From: Liolophura sinensis
Taxonomy: Eukaryota > Mollusca > Polyplacophora > Chitonida > Chitonidae
DNA: 64,000 nt
Direction of reading: 5' to 3'
Assembly (NCBI RefSeq): GCF_032854445.1
Contig: NC_088301.1
Location: 17,506,018 to 17,570,017, forward strand
Part shown: positions 26,231-37,900 of the stretch, piece by piece
How positions within the stretch are numbered: position 1 is the first letter of the stretch
Layout of the letters: every line of letters begins with the position of its first letter
Translations under genes and position numbers: made by a program
The notes under the pieces: generated by a model
Database searches by the model: none
What the model saw: the letters and a program-made list of their open reading frames with translations, nothing else
Told to the model about the DNA's origin: nothing

Positions 26231-27335
26231 GTATATATATACTCACACGGACCATTTATTAGTTGCAGGGCTTTTATTTTCTTTTTTGTTTTGAGTACAC
26301 AAAAACTGGATAGCGTAACAAGTAAATTGTCTATAGAAAATCCGATTTATAATTAAAGCATATAGACCTGCATGTACTCATCACACATAGAATATTATAT
26401 ATAATCTTTATACCTGTGATATAAACCTTGTCACAACTTTATACAGCTTGTGAATGCTTTATATTTTAAGATCAGATAAACCATGGAGGGAAAGAGTAAT
26501 CGTAAATCGGAAACCGTATAATCTTTCATAATCAAAACTCCATGCAAACAGCTGAAAGCAGCTGAATGTTTACCTTTGGTTATGTAAGAGGCTTGTGTTT
26601 TTAAAACCATGTATATCAAATTACTACTTCCCTAAAGCAAATAGGCCTATAAGCCGACTACTGTATGCAGCAATGAAGACTACAAATCCAGGCTATATTT
26701 TTATGAGTAAATCTTACAGTAAAGGAAATTTACTCACGGCCTGTTCACCAAGATAACTGTTTACGTTTACATTACATTAGTAAACGTACAGTGCAACTTT
26801 ACTTAATCGGGTGACGCTCACCTGCACCTTTTTTCAGTCAAAATTGAACAGCGTATATAGCTATGTTTCTGTTAAAATGTATGATAAGATAATATACAAA
26901 CTTTATTTTACATAGAATGTGTGTGTTTACCTTATTTTGACTGTAACATAATGGTTTCGCGTTACTCATCAATTAACATCCCAGGAAGGGAATATAGTGA
27001 AGGGATATCACATAATAATTTAAAAGCTACCAGTATAGAAGGAGACTGCAGGTTTACACCTAGTGTGTGATATATAAGTTATTATGGTGTGTTTTCTGCC
27101 TTCTTATAGTCTCCAATACACGTGTGTAGACGCTCAAATACACATAGTACATAAGGACATCTCTACTTGGGGTTTCCTCACTCAGATTTAATTGATAGAA
27201 TTTCATCACTAATTGTAACTCTGTTTAATAAAACTGGTCAGTGCTATATTAATGTCTGTCCGACTACATACAAGTGTTACTACTCATTGGATGTTTCGCT
27301 GTTTATCGAATTGCTGGGGTTTCTCATTAATATTG
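26231..27335. other. AT-rich spacer, nothing seen
   Basis: AT-rich sequence 3' of the Tc1 relic; no ORF with recognisable content. Confidence 0.4.
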
Positions 27336-27500
27336 ATTGATTTATTTATTTGATTGAAGTTTTACGCCGTACTCAAGAATATTTCACCTGTACGAGGGCG
27401 GCCAGCATTATGGCGGAAATTATCTCCCGACCATCCACAGATTGCTGGCAGACCTTCCCACGCACGGCTGGAGAGGAAGCCAGCATGAGCTGGTTCTCAT
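27336..27500 (-). mobile_element. SINE, 5'-truncated
   Basis: Tail to gaagccagcatgagctgg; head missing, with a deletion after cattatggcgg. Confidence 0.8.
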
Positions 27501-27599
27501 TAGTAACATTTATGTGAAATTCGAGGAAACTACACATTAACAGTGTATAAGTATATAGACTGTGCCCGTCTGTGACTATGCACAAACTTTTAAGGAGTA

Positions 27600-28240
27600 A
27601 TCCTCACCAGGTTAGACCTTTCTCATTCACTAAACGCTATATTGTTGATCTACTAGATTTAAGTAATCCGTATGTAGCAAAGGCTGTGAAAGATATATGT
27701 CCGCCTTCACTGAATTTAAATGAAACCATAGGCTGCCCCTATAGTATATCTTATCTGGACTTATTTTTGCAGAAAGACTAAAACGGATTTCTCTCGCATA
27801 CTTCACGAGAAGAGGGATAGCTTCAATTTTGACATTATAAATTGTCCTTACTTGGGCAGCAATATACCGAAGTGTCCTGGTGTATACATATCCCGCCTTG
27901 TAGCACTTGTCAGATCCTGTGTGTTATGTGACGATTTCAATCAACGTCAAACGTTATGACTGCCAAAACTTGTGTGTCAAAGTTATGCCATCAACCGCCT
28001 TCACTGAAACTTTCTTTTACAATGAGTATAATTCTACGGAAATATGGACACAACGTCCAAATCTCGGCCTCTGTATTTCACGATTGAGTCAAAATCCCTG
28101 GGGTCTGTGTATTCATCGGGTTGAAATAGATCCCTGCGTTGGAAATATGAACGGTTGCAATCAAAGTGCAGCCGAGATATTGTACGTATTTTATTATTGA
28201 CAACTTATATTCTAGCATGGCACATTTACGTGATTTAAAT
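27600..28240 (+). mobile_element. Reverse-transcriptase relic (retroelement, spacer copy)
   Basis: Translated pieces read RPFSFTKRYIVDLLDLSNP, ICPPSLNLNETIGCP, SYLDLFLQKD, then DSFNFDIINCPYLGSNIP and GVYISRLVALVRSC in other frames. The intact paralogue at 52065 has YVDD where this has YIVD, so this RT is catalytically dead. It ends in a tail (gcaatcaaagtgcagccgag.. to cttatattctagcatgg) shared with 11770, 52700 and a minus copy near 34400. The RT class is not settled: Penelope-like or another non-LTR lineage is possible. Confidence 0.6.
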
Positions 28241-28334
28241 ACTGTTTACTGGAAACTGTTGATTCTTTCTTTTTGTGTGATTCCGTCCTATGTTCGTACT
28301 TTATATTCTTTCTTAGTTCTTTGGTGATTTGTGT

Positions 28335-28592
28335 TATTTATTTGATTGGTGTTTTACGCCGTATTCAAGAATATTTCACTTATACGACGGCGGCCAGCAA
28401 TATGGTGGGAGGAAACCGGGTAGATCCCGGGAGAAACCCACGACTATGCTTAGGTTGCTGTAAGACGTTCCCACTTAGGGCCGGAGAGGAAGCCAGCAGG
28501 GGCTGGACTTGAACTCACAGCGACCGAATTGGTGAGAGGTTTCCGGGTCATTACGCTGAGCTGGCGCGCTAACCGACTGAGCCTGGCGGAAT
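28335..28592 (-). mobile_element. SINE, full length
   Basis: Complete from TTATTTATTT tail to the head complement gcgctaaccgactgagcc. Lies in the A-B spacer just 3' of the RT relic. Confidence 0.87.
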
Positions 28593-29699
28593 TTCCACTG
28601 TCTTGATCTGCACTTGTTTTTAATACGTGTGCAATCGCTTTCTGATTGATATTCGGTACTGCTTAGGTTTTTCTGTAAAGAACCGACGAAGTCTCAATTT
28701 TTTTTCTTAGAAAACTTGTGGAATATCGAGCGAATCAAAAAACGGAGTGATGTAAAATTTTCAGTGTAAATGTTCAACATTATAAAGCGGTATTATCATC
28801 TGCTGCACAAATATGTTTATCACGCGTTTAAATGTTACATATTTTGTTTTTTTCCAGTGCTTTATTATATAAGGATTTGTTTATTTGCTGTATACATTTC
28901 TCTATAGTTTTTGTATAAAACTGGTAAACCCGTGTTCCTGTGTATGTATTTACTACCACTGCACAAATGTCTCGTTAATCATAAATGCCTTGTTTGAACG
29001 AAATCATCTGGTATTGTCAATGTATTCACCAATTGTTAATCCACTTTGCTAATTAATTTGATTTAAAGAGAGCTTTCTCTTAGAACAGACTTGTGTGCTG
29101 TTAATATGTAGTGTTACTGAATGAAAACAAACACTAGCCAAATAGCTGATTGAATCATGTCACTTACCATTCAGACCAGTTAAGTGGGTAATGTTGTGCA
29201 GTGGACTTAGCCAGTCGTCTTTTTCGCTGAATGAGAAATGCTTCCGGAACGATACAACTCCGGGTTTATAGCCAGATCTCCAGTGACAAACTTTCTAATA
29301 ACTCTACTGGGCCAGGTGGAACTGAAGACCAAATATACATATTGTCAAAAGTTCTCGGCTAATTTAGTTTTCTGTTAGATGTAATACAGCATATCAGGAT
29401 ACTTATACATTACAGCAAATATGAACAAACTACTTAGACTGTACACTGCCATACGCCTTCACGGGGCACGTACTGGAAACCAGTCTATTCCTGAATATTT
29501 CTCGAGAATTCTGCTTACTCTCATCTACCCACCAGACGTATTAAGAAAATAAGTTATCTAGCATGGGCGTACACAACCACTAGCAATGTTGCCCATCAAG
29601 TGCAAAATGTAAATCCAACCTTGCTTTCTTTAAAAATCTCAAAACGACGACACTTTTGCGCATAACTTTCAGGAGCCCTTCTGATGACACTTGCTCTTA
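28593..29699. other. Spacer, nothing seen
   Basis: No coding, RNA or repeat feature recognised. Confidence 0.4.
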
Positions 29700-29985
29700 T
29701 TCATCTATTTATTTATTATTGTTTAACGCCTTAGGCACGAACTTGGTTAATGTATTTTATTTGAGTTTTACGCCATAGTAAGGGATTTTTCACCTTTGAG
29801 ACGGCAGCAAGCAAAGTGGTGAGAGTAAACCAGGCAGAGCACGGGACAACACCTGCCATCCGCAGGTTACTGCTAGATCTTCCAACGTGAGCCGGACTTA
29901 AATTCACAGCAGTCGCATTGGTAAGAGGCTCATGGGTCATTGTGTCGAGCATGCACGCCAACACTTCGGCCAGGGAGGCCTTTAC
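29700..29985 (-). mobile_element. SINE, old and diverged
   Basis: Tail-like tttatttattattgtttaac, a second tail-like piece at 29752, gagacggcagcaagc, and head complement to aggcct. Possibly one SINE inserted in another's tail. Confidence 0.7.
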
Positions 29986-30239
29986 TCGAGAATTTTTCAC
30001 TTATACAATGTTAGTCAGTGTCATGCCTAGAGAAAAGTAGAAGAGCAGGAGATAAACCAGCTTTGGCAAGTGACTGACGAGGTTTAGCATGAGTGATGTA
30101 AAGCTCTTTACACCATAATGGTGAGAGGCAAGTGGCCTATAACGAGCATTCCCACGATGGTAGACGAATCTACAAACAACATGTTCATAAAAACACAACT
30201 GCCTTAAGGTAATTCTACTGTAGTCTACTGGACTACTGG

Positions 30240-31150
30240 ATATATCCTCAATTTCGCACAACGATTATCAAACACTTTTTTACCTATGGATTTTTCATTA
30301 GATTTAACACATATAAATTACCTCTACTTTAATGTTATTTTACTGAAATCTACTCGACCAGTTATTCTTAAAGCTGGGGCAAGCTCACCCAACATGCAAA
30401 GTTTGGGGTGATAGAAATTCTGCATATTTTATGATTATTATCTTCATGACAACAATCATAAGTAAAGCTATGAATGTTAACGTTTAGATCATTAGGCAAA
30501 TTTAATTTATGGAATGACCGTATGTCAACCACCACACATGCACCAGATTTACAAGGAAACAAGAAGGTGAATTGTGCTGTTTACCAATATCTACCGCTAC
30601 ACTCACACAAAAACTCATTACACACATGTAGGAATAAAAAAAGGCCATCGTATGTCGCTCAAAGGGCAATCCCACATACGTGCAAAATTAACAAGCGGGG
30701 GGTGTTGAAGGGAGGGGGGAGAAGGGAAAGCCACAATGTCCCTGTCCAAAGCCCATTGAGAGCCCCTTTTGCTTTAAAGAAGAATTAAGTTACGATTGTA
30801 TTCTGGACATTTTATTCAAATCTACTGATGGAATGAATCCCAGACTTTGAACAACATTTATCGAACATTTTAGGAGTTAGGCACATTTCATCAGAATTAA
30901 CACATATTTTTTAACCCTAACGAGCCATTCCAATCCCTTCGACGTTATTTAACTCAAATCTACTTGTCCAGTTATTCTTAAAGCTGGTACAAGTTCACCT
31001 AACATACATAGTCAGGGAAGACAGGAATTCTGCATATTTTATGCCTATCGATCACAGTAAAAATGAGTTTATTGTAAACAATATATATTAACGTTTAAAT
31101 CATCAGGTAAATTTAATCTAAGTTGTGTGGAATAACCGCATGTCCGTAAT
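30240..31150 (+). repeat. Direct repeat, two units of about 600 bases
   Basis: cagttattcttaaagctggg at 30359 recurs as cagttattcttaaagctggt near 30971; gaaattctgcatattttatg at 30413 recurs near 31024; gttaacgtttagatcattag near 30477 recurs as attaacgtttaaatcatcag near 31089. It is noncoding and upstream of gene B. Confidence 0.7.
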
Positions 31151-31848
31151 ATCAAAACTCGCCCTAATTTACCGAAGGGGGATTGCGTTATTACGAACTG
31201 GATGTATACGTTTCATTGTCCCGAAATTGTGTTACCATGGTTACATCTAGTAGAAGAAAACTGTCTTACATAAGGGACATCTTACATTGTCGGGTCACAG
31301 CCGATACATGCACAAACATATAGAACTAATAGAAGTGAATTCATTGTCACGTGTAGTGTTCTTTTCATATCATTTATGTATTTGCTATTCTCCTAAGTGG
31401 GTGCCTCAGGTTTGCTTTTTTGAAAAGCGGTCTTACGACAACATAGCCCTGAGTAATAGTAAACACACACGGGAGAGTTTAACACTGAAAGGTCTTTTGA
31501 AATGTTCAGGTATAAATATTCGTGATGTGAGTAACCACACCTACACAGACGACAGAGCTTGCCCTGGGAGGATCAGAGGGTCAGCGTCACTGTATACGCT
31601 CACCAAGCGTTTCCTTACGTATACTGACAAAGAGGTGAACACTGACGACACTGTTTTACCTAGATGCTTATATATTCATACACAGTAGATGTTCAGTAGA
31701 TGTGGGAAGAACTTTACACCTGTACAGATTTAGCTTTCAGAAAGTCAAATACTGTGAGAATTCCTACTGTGTGGCAAATTACTTAAGGGCAGTATAGAGT
31801 TCAGTAATATAAACTGCCCCGAGAACTGAATAGGGATTGCCCTTAAAC

Positions 31849-31909
31849 ATGGAGGATCGCAAGAAACTGATTAGCCGAGCTCTTCTTCTTGTGATGGGTA
31901 TAACATTTG
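31849..31909 (+). CDS. Gene B leader exon (signal peptide)
   Basis: ATG followed by 20 codons: a charged start (MEDRKK) then a hydrophobic stretch ([10 protein letters not shown]), as in a signal peptide. It ends in phase 1 at a consensus donor gtaagt (31910), matching the phase 1 acceptors of the ectodomain exons. A paralogous leader at 23174 supports it. No mRNA evidence is available, so transcription start and 5' UTR are undefined. The ATG is chosen because it is the only in-frame start before the hydrophobic core and is shared with the upstream copy. Confidence 0.7.
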
Positions 31910-34900
31910 GTAAGTATATTACTTACTGAGTTAGAATGTATTTGTTCAACATTTGTCACTGTGGAAAATGTACAGCGACACATTGATTGTCGCTTATGTA
32001 GTGAAGTTATCTTTAAGATTAAAAACCGGTACAGCCATTGTATTGACAGATGAGGAAATAAATGTGACTTTCTCTTATCTCGTTGCCGTGGCTTTAGGCT
32101 TTTAAATGACATTTTTCCTACTTATTGGTGTTGGCTTGAACACGTTGGCGATATGTTTCCACTTCTGCCTCCCTACTTCTCCATGCTGATGACAACAACC
32201 GTAAAGTCACCATACTGCAAACAGTTACTTATTTAATGGTTAGTTTATATATAAGCTTGTCTAGGACTTGAATAGCAGATGGCCAAAGAGATCATGCCAT
32301 TATCATTTATGGGGACCAGTTTGGGACGGAGTTGCCAGATTTGCTTACATTAAAATAACATCTGTAACATAATTTATTTATTTGTTTGATCGGTGTTTTA
32401 CGCCGTACTCAAGAATATTTCACCTATACGACGGCGGCCAGCATTATGTCACGGAGGACCCTCTGTAACATAATCAAAAAAGCAGTCACAGTTATTCATC
32501 AGTGAACCATCTCAAATTACTAATCATGACGTTTACGCCTGTATCTTGAAGAGAAAGAGAGTTATGAAACCAATAACCCGGACATAGACTATAATTAAGA
32601 CACCAGAAGATACACACAGTATCTGTAGCATCAAAACGGCGCAATGGCTTGGAAGTTAGCACCCCAAGTTACTAATAAGAAATGTCATCATTTTAACCCG
32701 TTGGCATTTTGTTTTGGTCCGTGTACATGGTGTTTTAGGTACTGTTTATTTTTTAAGTTGTTCTCCAGTGCTGTATTACCAGAAAGAAGATGATTTAGAC
32801 TATTTTGTTTTACAGTAGGTGCACAACAATGTTTAGGACAAACTCCATCTAGTAATACACCCAGTCTTCACTGTTGTCTTCGCGCATCATCTACATTGTT
32901 TTTCATTACAGAATTTCCTGACATGCAACTCTAAAATCCTTCTGCCGATTGATCCTATACTACAAAATATAACATATGCTTCATATATTTATTTTATATT
33001 ACTTGTAAACAATTTCAAATACGGCAGTGTCAGAAACAGGGCTTAGAGTGAAGTTGATAAGAGATTAGGTATCTGGTGTCACTTTCCCCCAAGACATACC
33101 AGAGCATGCCACTCGCTTTTGAATAATTCTGACGTCACCCATGTCAGTGATGTATTGCCGTCGAAACTGGGCTTGTGCAGTTTAACGTTATTACTTAGAA
33201 AAAAATGATCTAACTTCATTTTCTTTGTAAGGATATGAATTTTTACCATATCGATGTGTAGAGCTCGTGTTGTAACGTACAGCTGACTAAAGACAATTTA
33301 CAGAGTATGACTGATTTACAGGCAGCTGAATATAGGCGACTCGCTGAAAGAAACAGACTATTGTGTATGCCATCAGTCCCATGCTGGTGAATAAAACTAT
33401 TCTCCTACCCCTTCTGAGTAGTCTTACTTGTCCACACTGTAAACATATTTGAGAGTAAAACCTAAACTGCACTCACATTTAATGCCAATTGTGTAGTAAC
33501 ATAAAGTGTGGAGAATTAAAAGTACAGTGCCGTTTTGTGTGTTTTTACACCTATAGTGCTACAAGGGCCCAAACATAATTGATGTGATGAATTGTTAAGT
33601 TTGGCATAAACCCCGTGGATACATAATTACCAGTATGATATTTACAAAGTAACAGGTAAGGTGAGTGTATGTAATTCGATGGCAGTACCCATGCTGTATA
33701 TGTACACCAGGTATTTGTATAGAGAACTGTTTGTAGAGTACTGTCATATAAAATATAGAAAAAATGGTGCGCATACATACAAAGAGATCATTAAAAAAAA
33801 CCCAGGCGAGGACCTGTCCCACACGCCAAACTCAGTCGGGCTATTGTGTCACGCCTGAGACGAACTGTTCACTCTGCTATGCTAATTTCAACTCTTACTG
33901 CTTAAGGTCGTATTATATAGTCACATTTCCCAGTGATTTTTGCTGATATTTAATGTTCCGACAACTCAAGGTTCTGCTGGCTTGTCCGGTCATACATGCG
34001 AATGGTTGCCAACAATCTTGTAAAGGGTCGTTTCCCAGGTCACTTCCAGATTTTCTTCCACTATAATTCTGACCGCCGTAGTATAAGCAAAATAATATTG
34101 AGTACGGCGTAAAGCATAAATAAAGTGTGCCGACTAATTAAATTCATAAAATAGAACATTCGCGAGAACAAATCAATTGGATCTGTTCCACAATCATCAC
34201 GTTTAACATTAAGAACGTATGACTCCAAACAGACCTTACTGAACAACTAAGAATGCATATAATGTAGGAAATTAGGACGGGACCATGCAAGGAGAAGCAC
34301 ATGTTAAAAAGACGTAAAGTATGGTGTAGGCAAATGAATGAAATCAGTATTCAAATCGCGTATCAATCTAGTATGTAAGTTGACGATAATAAAATATGCA
34401 TCTCGGTTGCGCTTTGATTCCAACTCTTCATGCATTGTATACCAAACGTGGCGATTTAATTCAACGCGATGGATATACAGGCTAAGGGCCGTATATCTTT
34501 AAACATGATAATCTTTAAACTTTGCTACACCCACATGGGAGAATTACACATGAAAAGATTTAAATTCAATAGAAATGATGCATTTTTCACTCTGTATTGT
34601 TATTTATTTCACAACTCATGGTAACAGGAAGAAAATGACTGCAGTTTTAGGTGTTATGTCTGTGTTAGGATTAGGATATAAGATTTTTATGCCTATTGTC
34701 CAATAACTAAGTGCCTTATCCACCCAGTAACTTAAATGGGCCAAATCAACATTTGCATAAAGAAGTAATAAAATCTAACCCGAAGAACATGTATTCTGGA
34801 AGTTAATTATGGGCGTCTATTAACTTCAGTGTGAGGCGAGTTGTGTGGCAACTGCTTGAGTCAGTGTAATGAGGAAACTGGACTATGTTCTGGCAACTGT

Positions 34901-37900
34901 ACTCTTGGCTGGGATGGTCCTACTTGTTCCAGACGTAAGTATCACAATACCAAACACATAAATTTATACATGATGTGTGAGCATCCATATACATGTACAT
35001 GTTGTTACACATTTAGGTAAATTTTCATCTGTCAGCTGTTTTCATTAATATATTAGGTAACCTACATTCGTAAAGCAAAGTAAATAATTATTTTATTTAT
35101 TTATGGATTTGATTAATGTTTTACGCCGTACTCAAGAATATTTCAAATTCAGTCAAAATTATGGTTGGAAGAACAGAGACAGAGCCAGTAGACAATATGA
35201 TTAGAAAACAGTAAAAGCATGTCAAATTTCACTTTGAATTTTTTTTTTATTAAGTGATATAGGTATTACTTATCTGGCATAATGTAAAGACGGAAAGGTA
35301 TATATATTTCAATGTGATAGGAGTATTTTCAACTGCGTGTAAGTTTTGATCTTAACAAAATCAAAACTTCTAATTGCAGCCTCAGTAGTGGCCCATAAAA
35401 TCAGCATTTGCTCATTTATATGCCAGTAAAATGTGAATACTGTTAGTTTATTTTTAAAAAAAGTGAGAGCCTTGTCCACACTGAGATATTGGTGAAATTT
35501 TACATACTTACCTCCTGGTCTCATCTCAGTTTCTGCTGGAACCACTGCTAAAAGCTGATGAAGCACCTAAAAAGAAGATGAGAATCGTATCGGCAGGATT
35601 ACTTGTACAACAAAAACTTTGCTGACTGTAAATCTTTGTTGAAGGACAATTCAGTGCATTCTCTGACCTTTTGCTGGGGCTGTAGTGGAAACCATCATTT
35701 AGTGGGTGGCCTCCGTGGCTCAGTTGGTTCGCGAGCTACTGCAGCGTAATAAGCCAGGAGTCTCTCACCAAAGCGGTCGCTGTGAGTTCAAGTCCAGCTC
35801 ATGTTGGCCTCCTCTCTGCTCGTACGTGGGGAGGTCTTGCAGCAACTTGGGGATGGTCGTGGGCTTCCCCGGCTTGGTTTCCACCCAACATAATGCTGAC
35901 TGCCGTTGTATAAATGAAATATTCTTGAGTACGTGGTACACCACCAATCAAATAAATAAATAAATCATTTAGTTCGTAGATACATGACCTTGACGTGTAC
36001 ATCTCTGGCTTATGTGTCTAAGGCTTAGTGTCTGTACTTTTGTGAGTAGCCTGGCAATGTGCGATAGTTTCCTTGTTCTTAAAACTTGGCTATTTTTTAA
36101 GAAAATATGGATGGATCAGGGTTTAATTTGAAGTAAAATTTACTTTACTTTTGTTCTTGTTTAACAGTGAAGAAACGATACATTCCATTCCCGAGGCATT
36201 TCTAAGCATGAACAACCAAAGGACGTTTGTTGCATGTGTGTAAAAAAAATTAACTATTTAACAATTAACATGGAAAAGAATGCTGCTCTGACATAACATT
36301 ATCTATAAAATACATCAAACTATACTCAGCAACATGTAACTATGATGTCTAACACCATGCTGATGCTGATACTGTGCTTCCGATGGCAGGAAATGTGGCA
36401 TTTAACCAAAGCACGACGCAGTCTTCGGATTATAGCGAGAAAGGGTTCAACTTCACATCCGGACTCGCCGTTGATGGTAGGACTGCACTTCAGTTACTGA
36501 GTGAACCGTACACATGTACTCACACGACCAATGATCTACCCGCGTCCTGGACGGTGACACTGGATGCACAGTACAACATCTATAGGTTCAGGATATATAA
36601 CAGGAATGATAGTGACTGTCCCGGTCCGTGTAAGTTAACTTTTTAGTGTCCTTAAAGAAGTTGATCTGGTCGAGAGTCCCTGCATCTTATCTTGCTGTGA
36701 TGAATCTCCAGTGAGGTTGCAAGCTCAAATCTAGCCTTTGTTGTTCCTTGTTGTGGTTTTAAGCCAGGTGGTTTGTCAATTACCTGCCAAGCTCAGCTGG
36801 TTTTCCCAGGTATTTTTCAAGGAATGAGTTCTTAATATCGAAACCAGTCATATGCAGTTTAACACTATTAATTAAAAAATGCGTTCTAATTTTCATCCCC
36901 AACCACAAATTCTGTTGTTTTTGCTTCAGGTGGTAAACGACTTAACGGCTTCTCTCTGTCCGTTGGAAACTCCTCCCAGAGTTACAAAATCTGTTACCAG
37001 GACAACACCACAGCCGGAAAAGGTCCCGGGGATATCATCAACGGAGTTTGTAACGTCAGTGGTCCTGTGTTTGGGAACACTGTAAATATCTCGATAAACA
37101 CTTCCAAATCACTCACTCTGTGTGAAGTACAGATTTTTGGTGAGTTTCTTAGACAACGAATAACGCCCTCTATAAAAATTAATTGTGTGAGAACGATTCC
37201 ATACTTGTGAGATCACAAAAGCACACAAGCAACTGGCTCTCATAAACCCAGCTAATGGTTAGGTTTGCCGAACCTACGACTTCAGTTTTCTCATGACGTT
37301 GAATATCAGCGGTGATCGGGAAAGTTGAGTACGTTTGAACATCACCGGTGCCGACCCGCGGTGGACCCCTGGCGATAATGTATTTATTGGCGGTGGACCG
37401 CTGGCGAAAAAATGTATTTATCAGCGTTGGGCCACTGGCAATAATGCATTTACCTATGAGCTACAGGCTAAGAAAAAAAAACATAACGTATTCGGTTGGT
37501 AAATATAGCGTTTTGTTATGCAAAAGCTTCTACTTAAAAAGGTTGGAGTGAAAAAATCATCGGCAACATTTCCAGAGTAAATCTCGGATCAGCAATGAGC
37601 TAGAGTAAAGAAAAGAGTGGAACTAAATATGTGTTAGATGCATTTGACTTATAAAAGGTATTGCATTGTCTTCTGCTTGACGTGAGAACATAAACATGAC
37701 CTCACAGTCATTTTTTCATTTGACTTTCGCAATTTCTGTGTTTCCTACACGTGTGTTAAGTTTCTATCAAAAGAATTCGTAATGTGTAGGCCTGTTATGT
37801 AAGTTTGTTCATTGTGTATGTATCAGTATGTGCCCCAGGGACGTATGGACCAGAGTGTGGGAGAAGATGTGGGAACTGTGCTCAGGGACCGTCTGCATGT

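Larger units (their letters stand above)
31260..33560 (+). repeat. Local duplication of leader region, downstream copy
   Basis: Copy carrying the functional-looking leader exon of gene B. Sequence just upstream is the best place for a gene B promoter, but no convincing TATA or initiator is seen. Confidence 0.75.

Noticed and set aside
31287-31688. 133-residue ORF upstream of gene B leader
   Set aside because: Not maintained in the paralogous 22.5-23 kb region and has no recognisable domain.
35704-35800. Possible tRNA gene with A and B boxes
   Set aside because: Part of a full-length SINE with a 10-base TSD.
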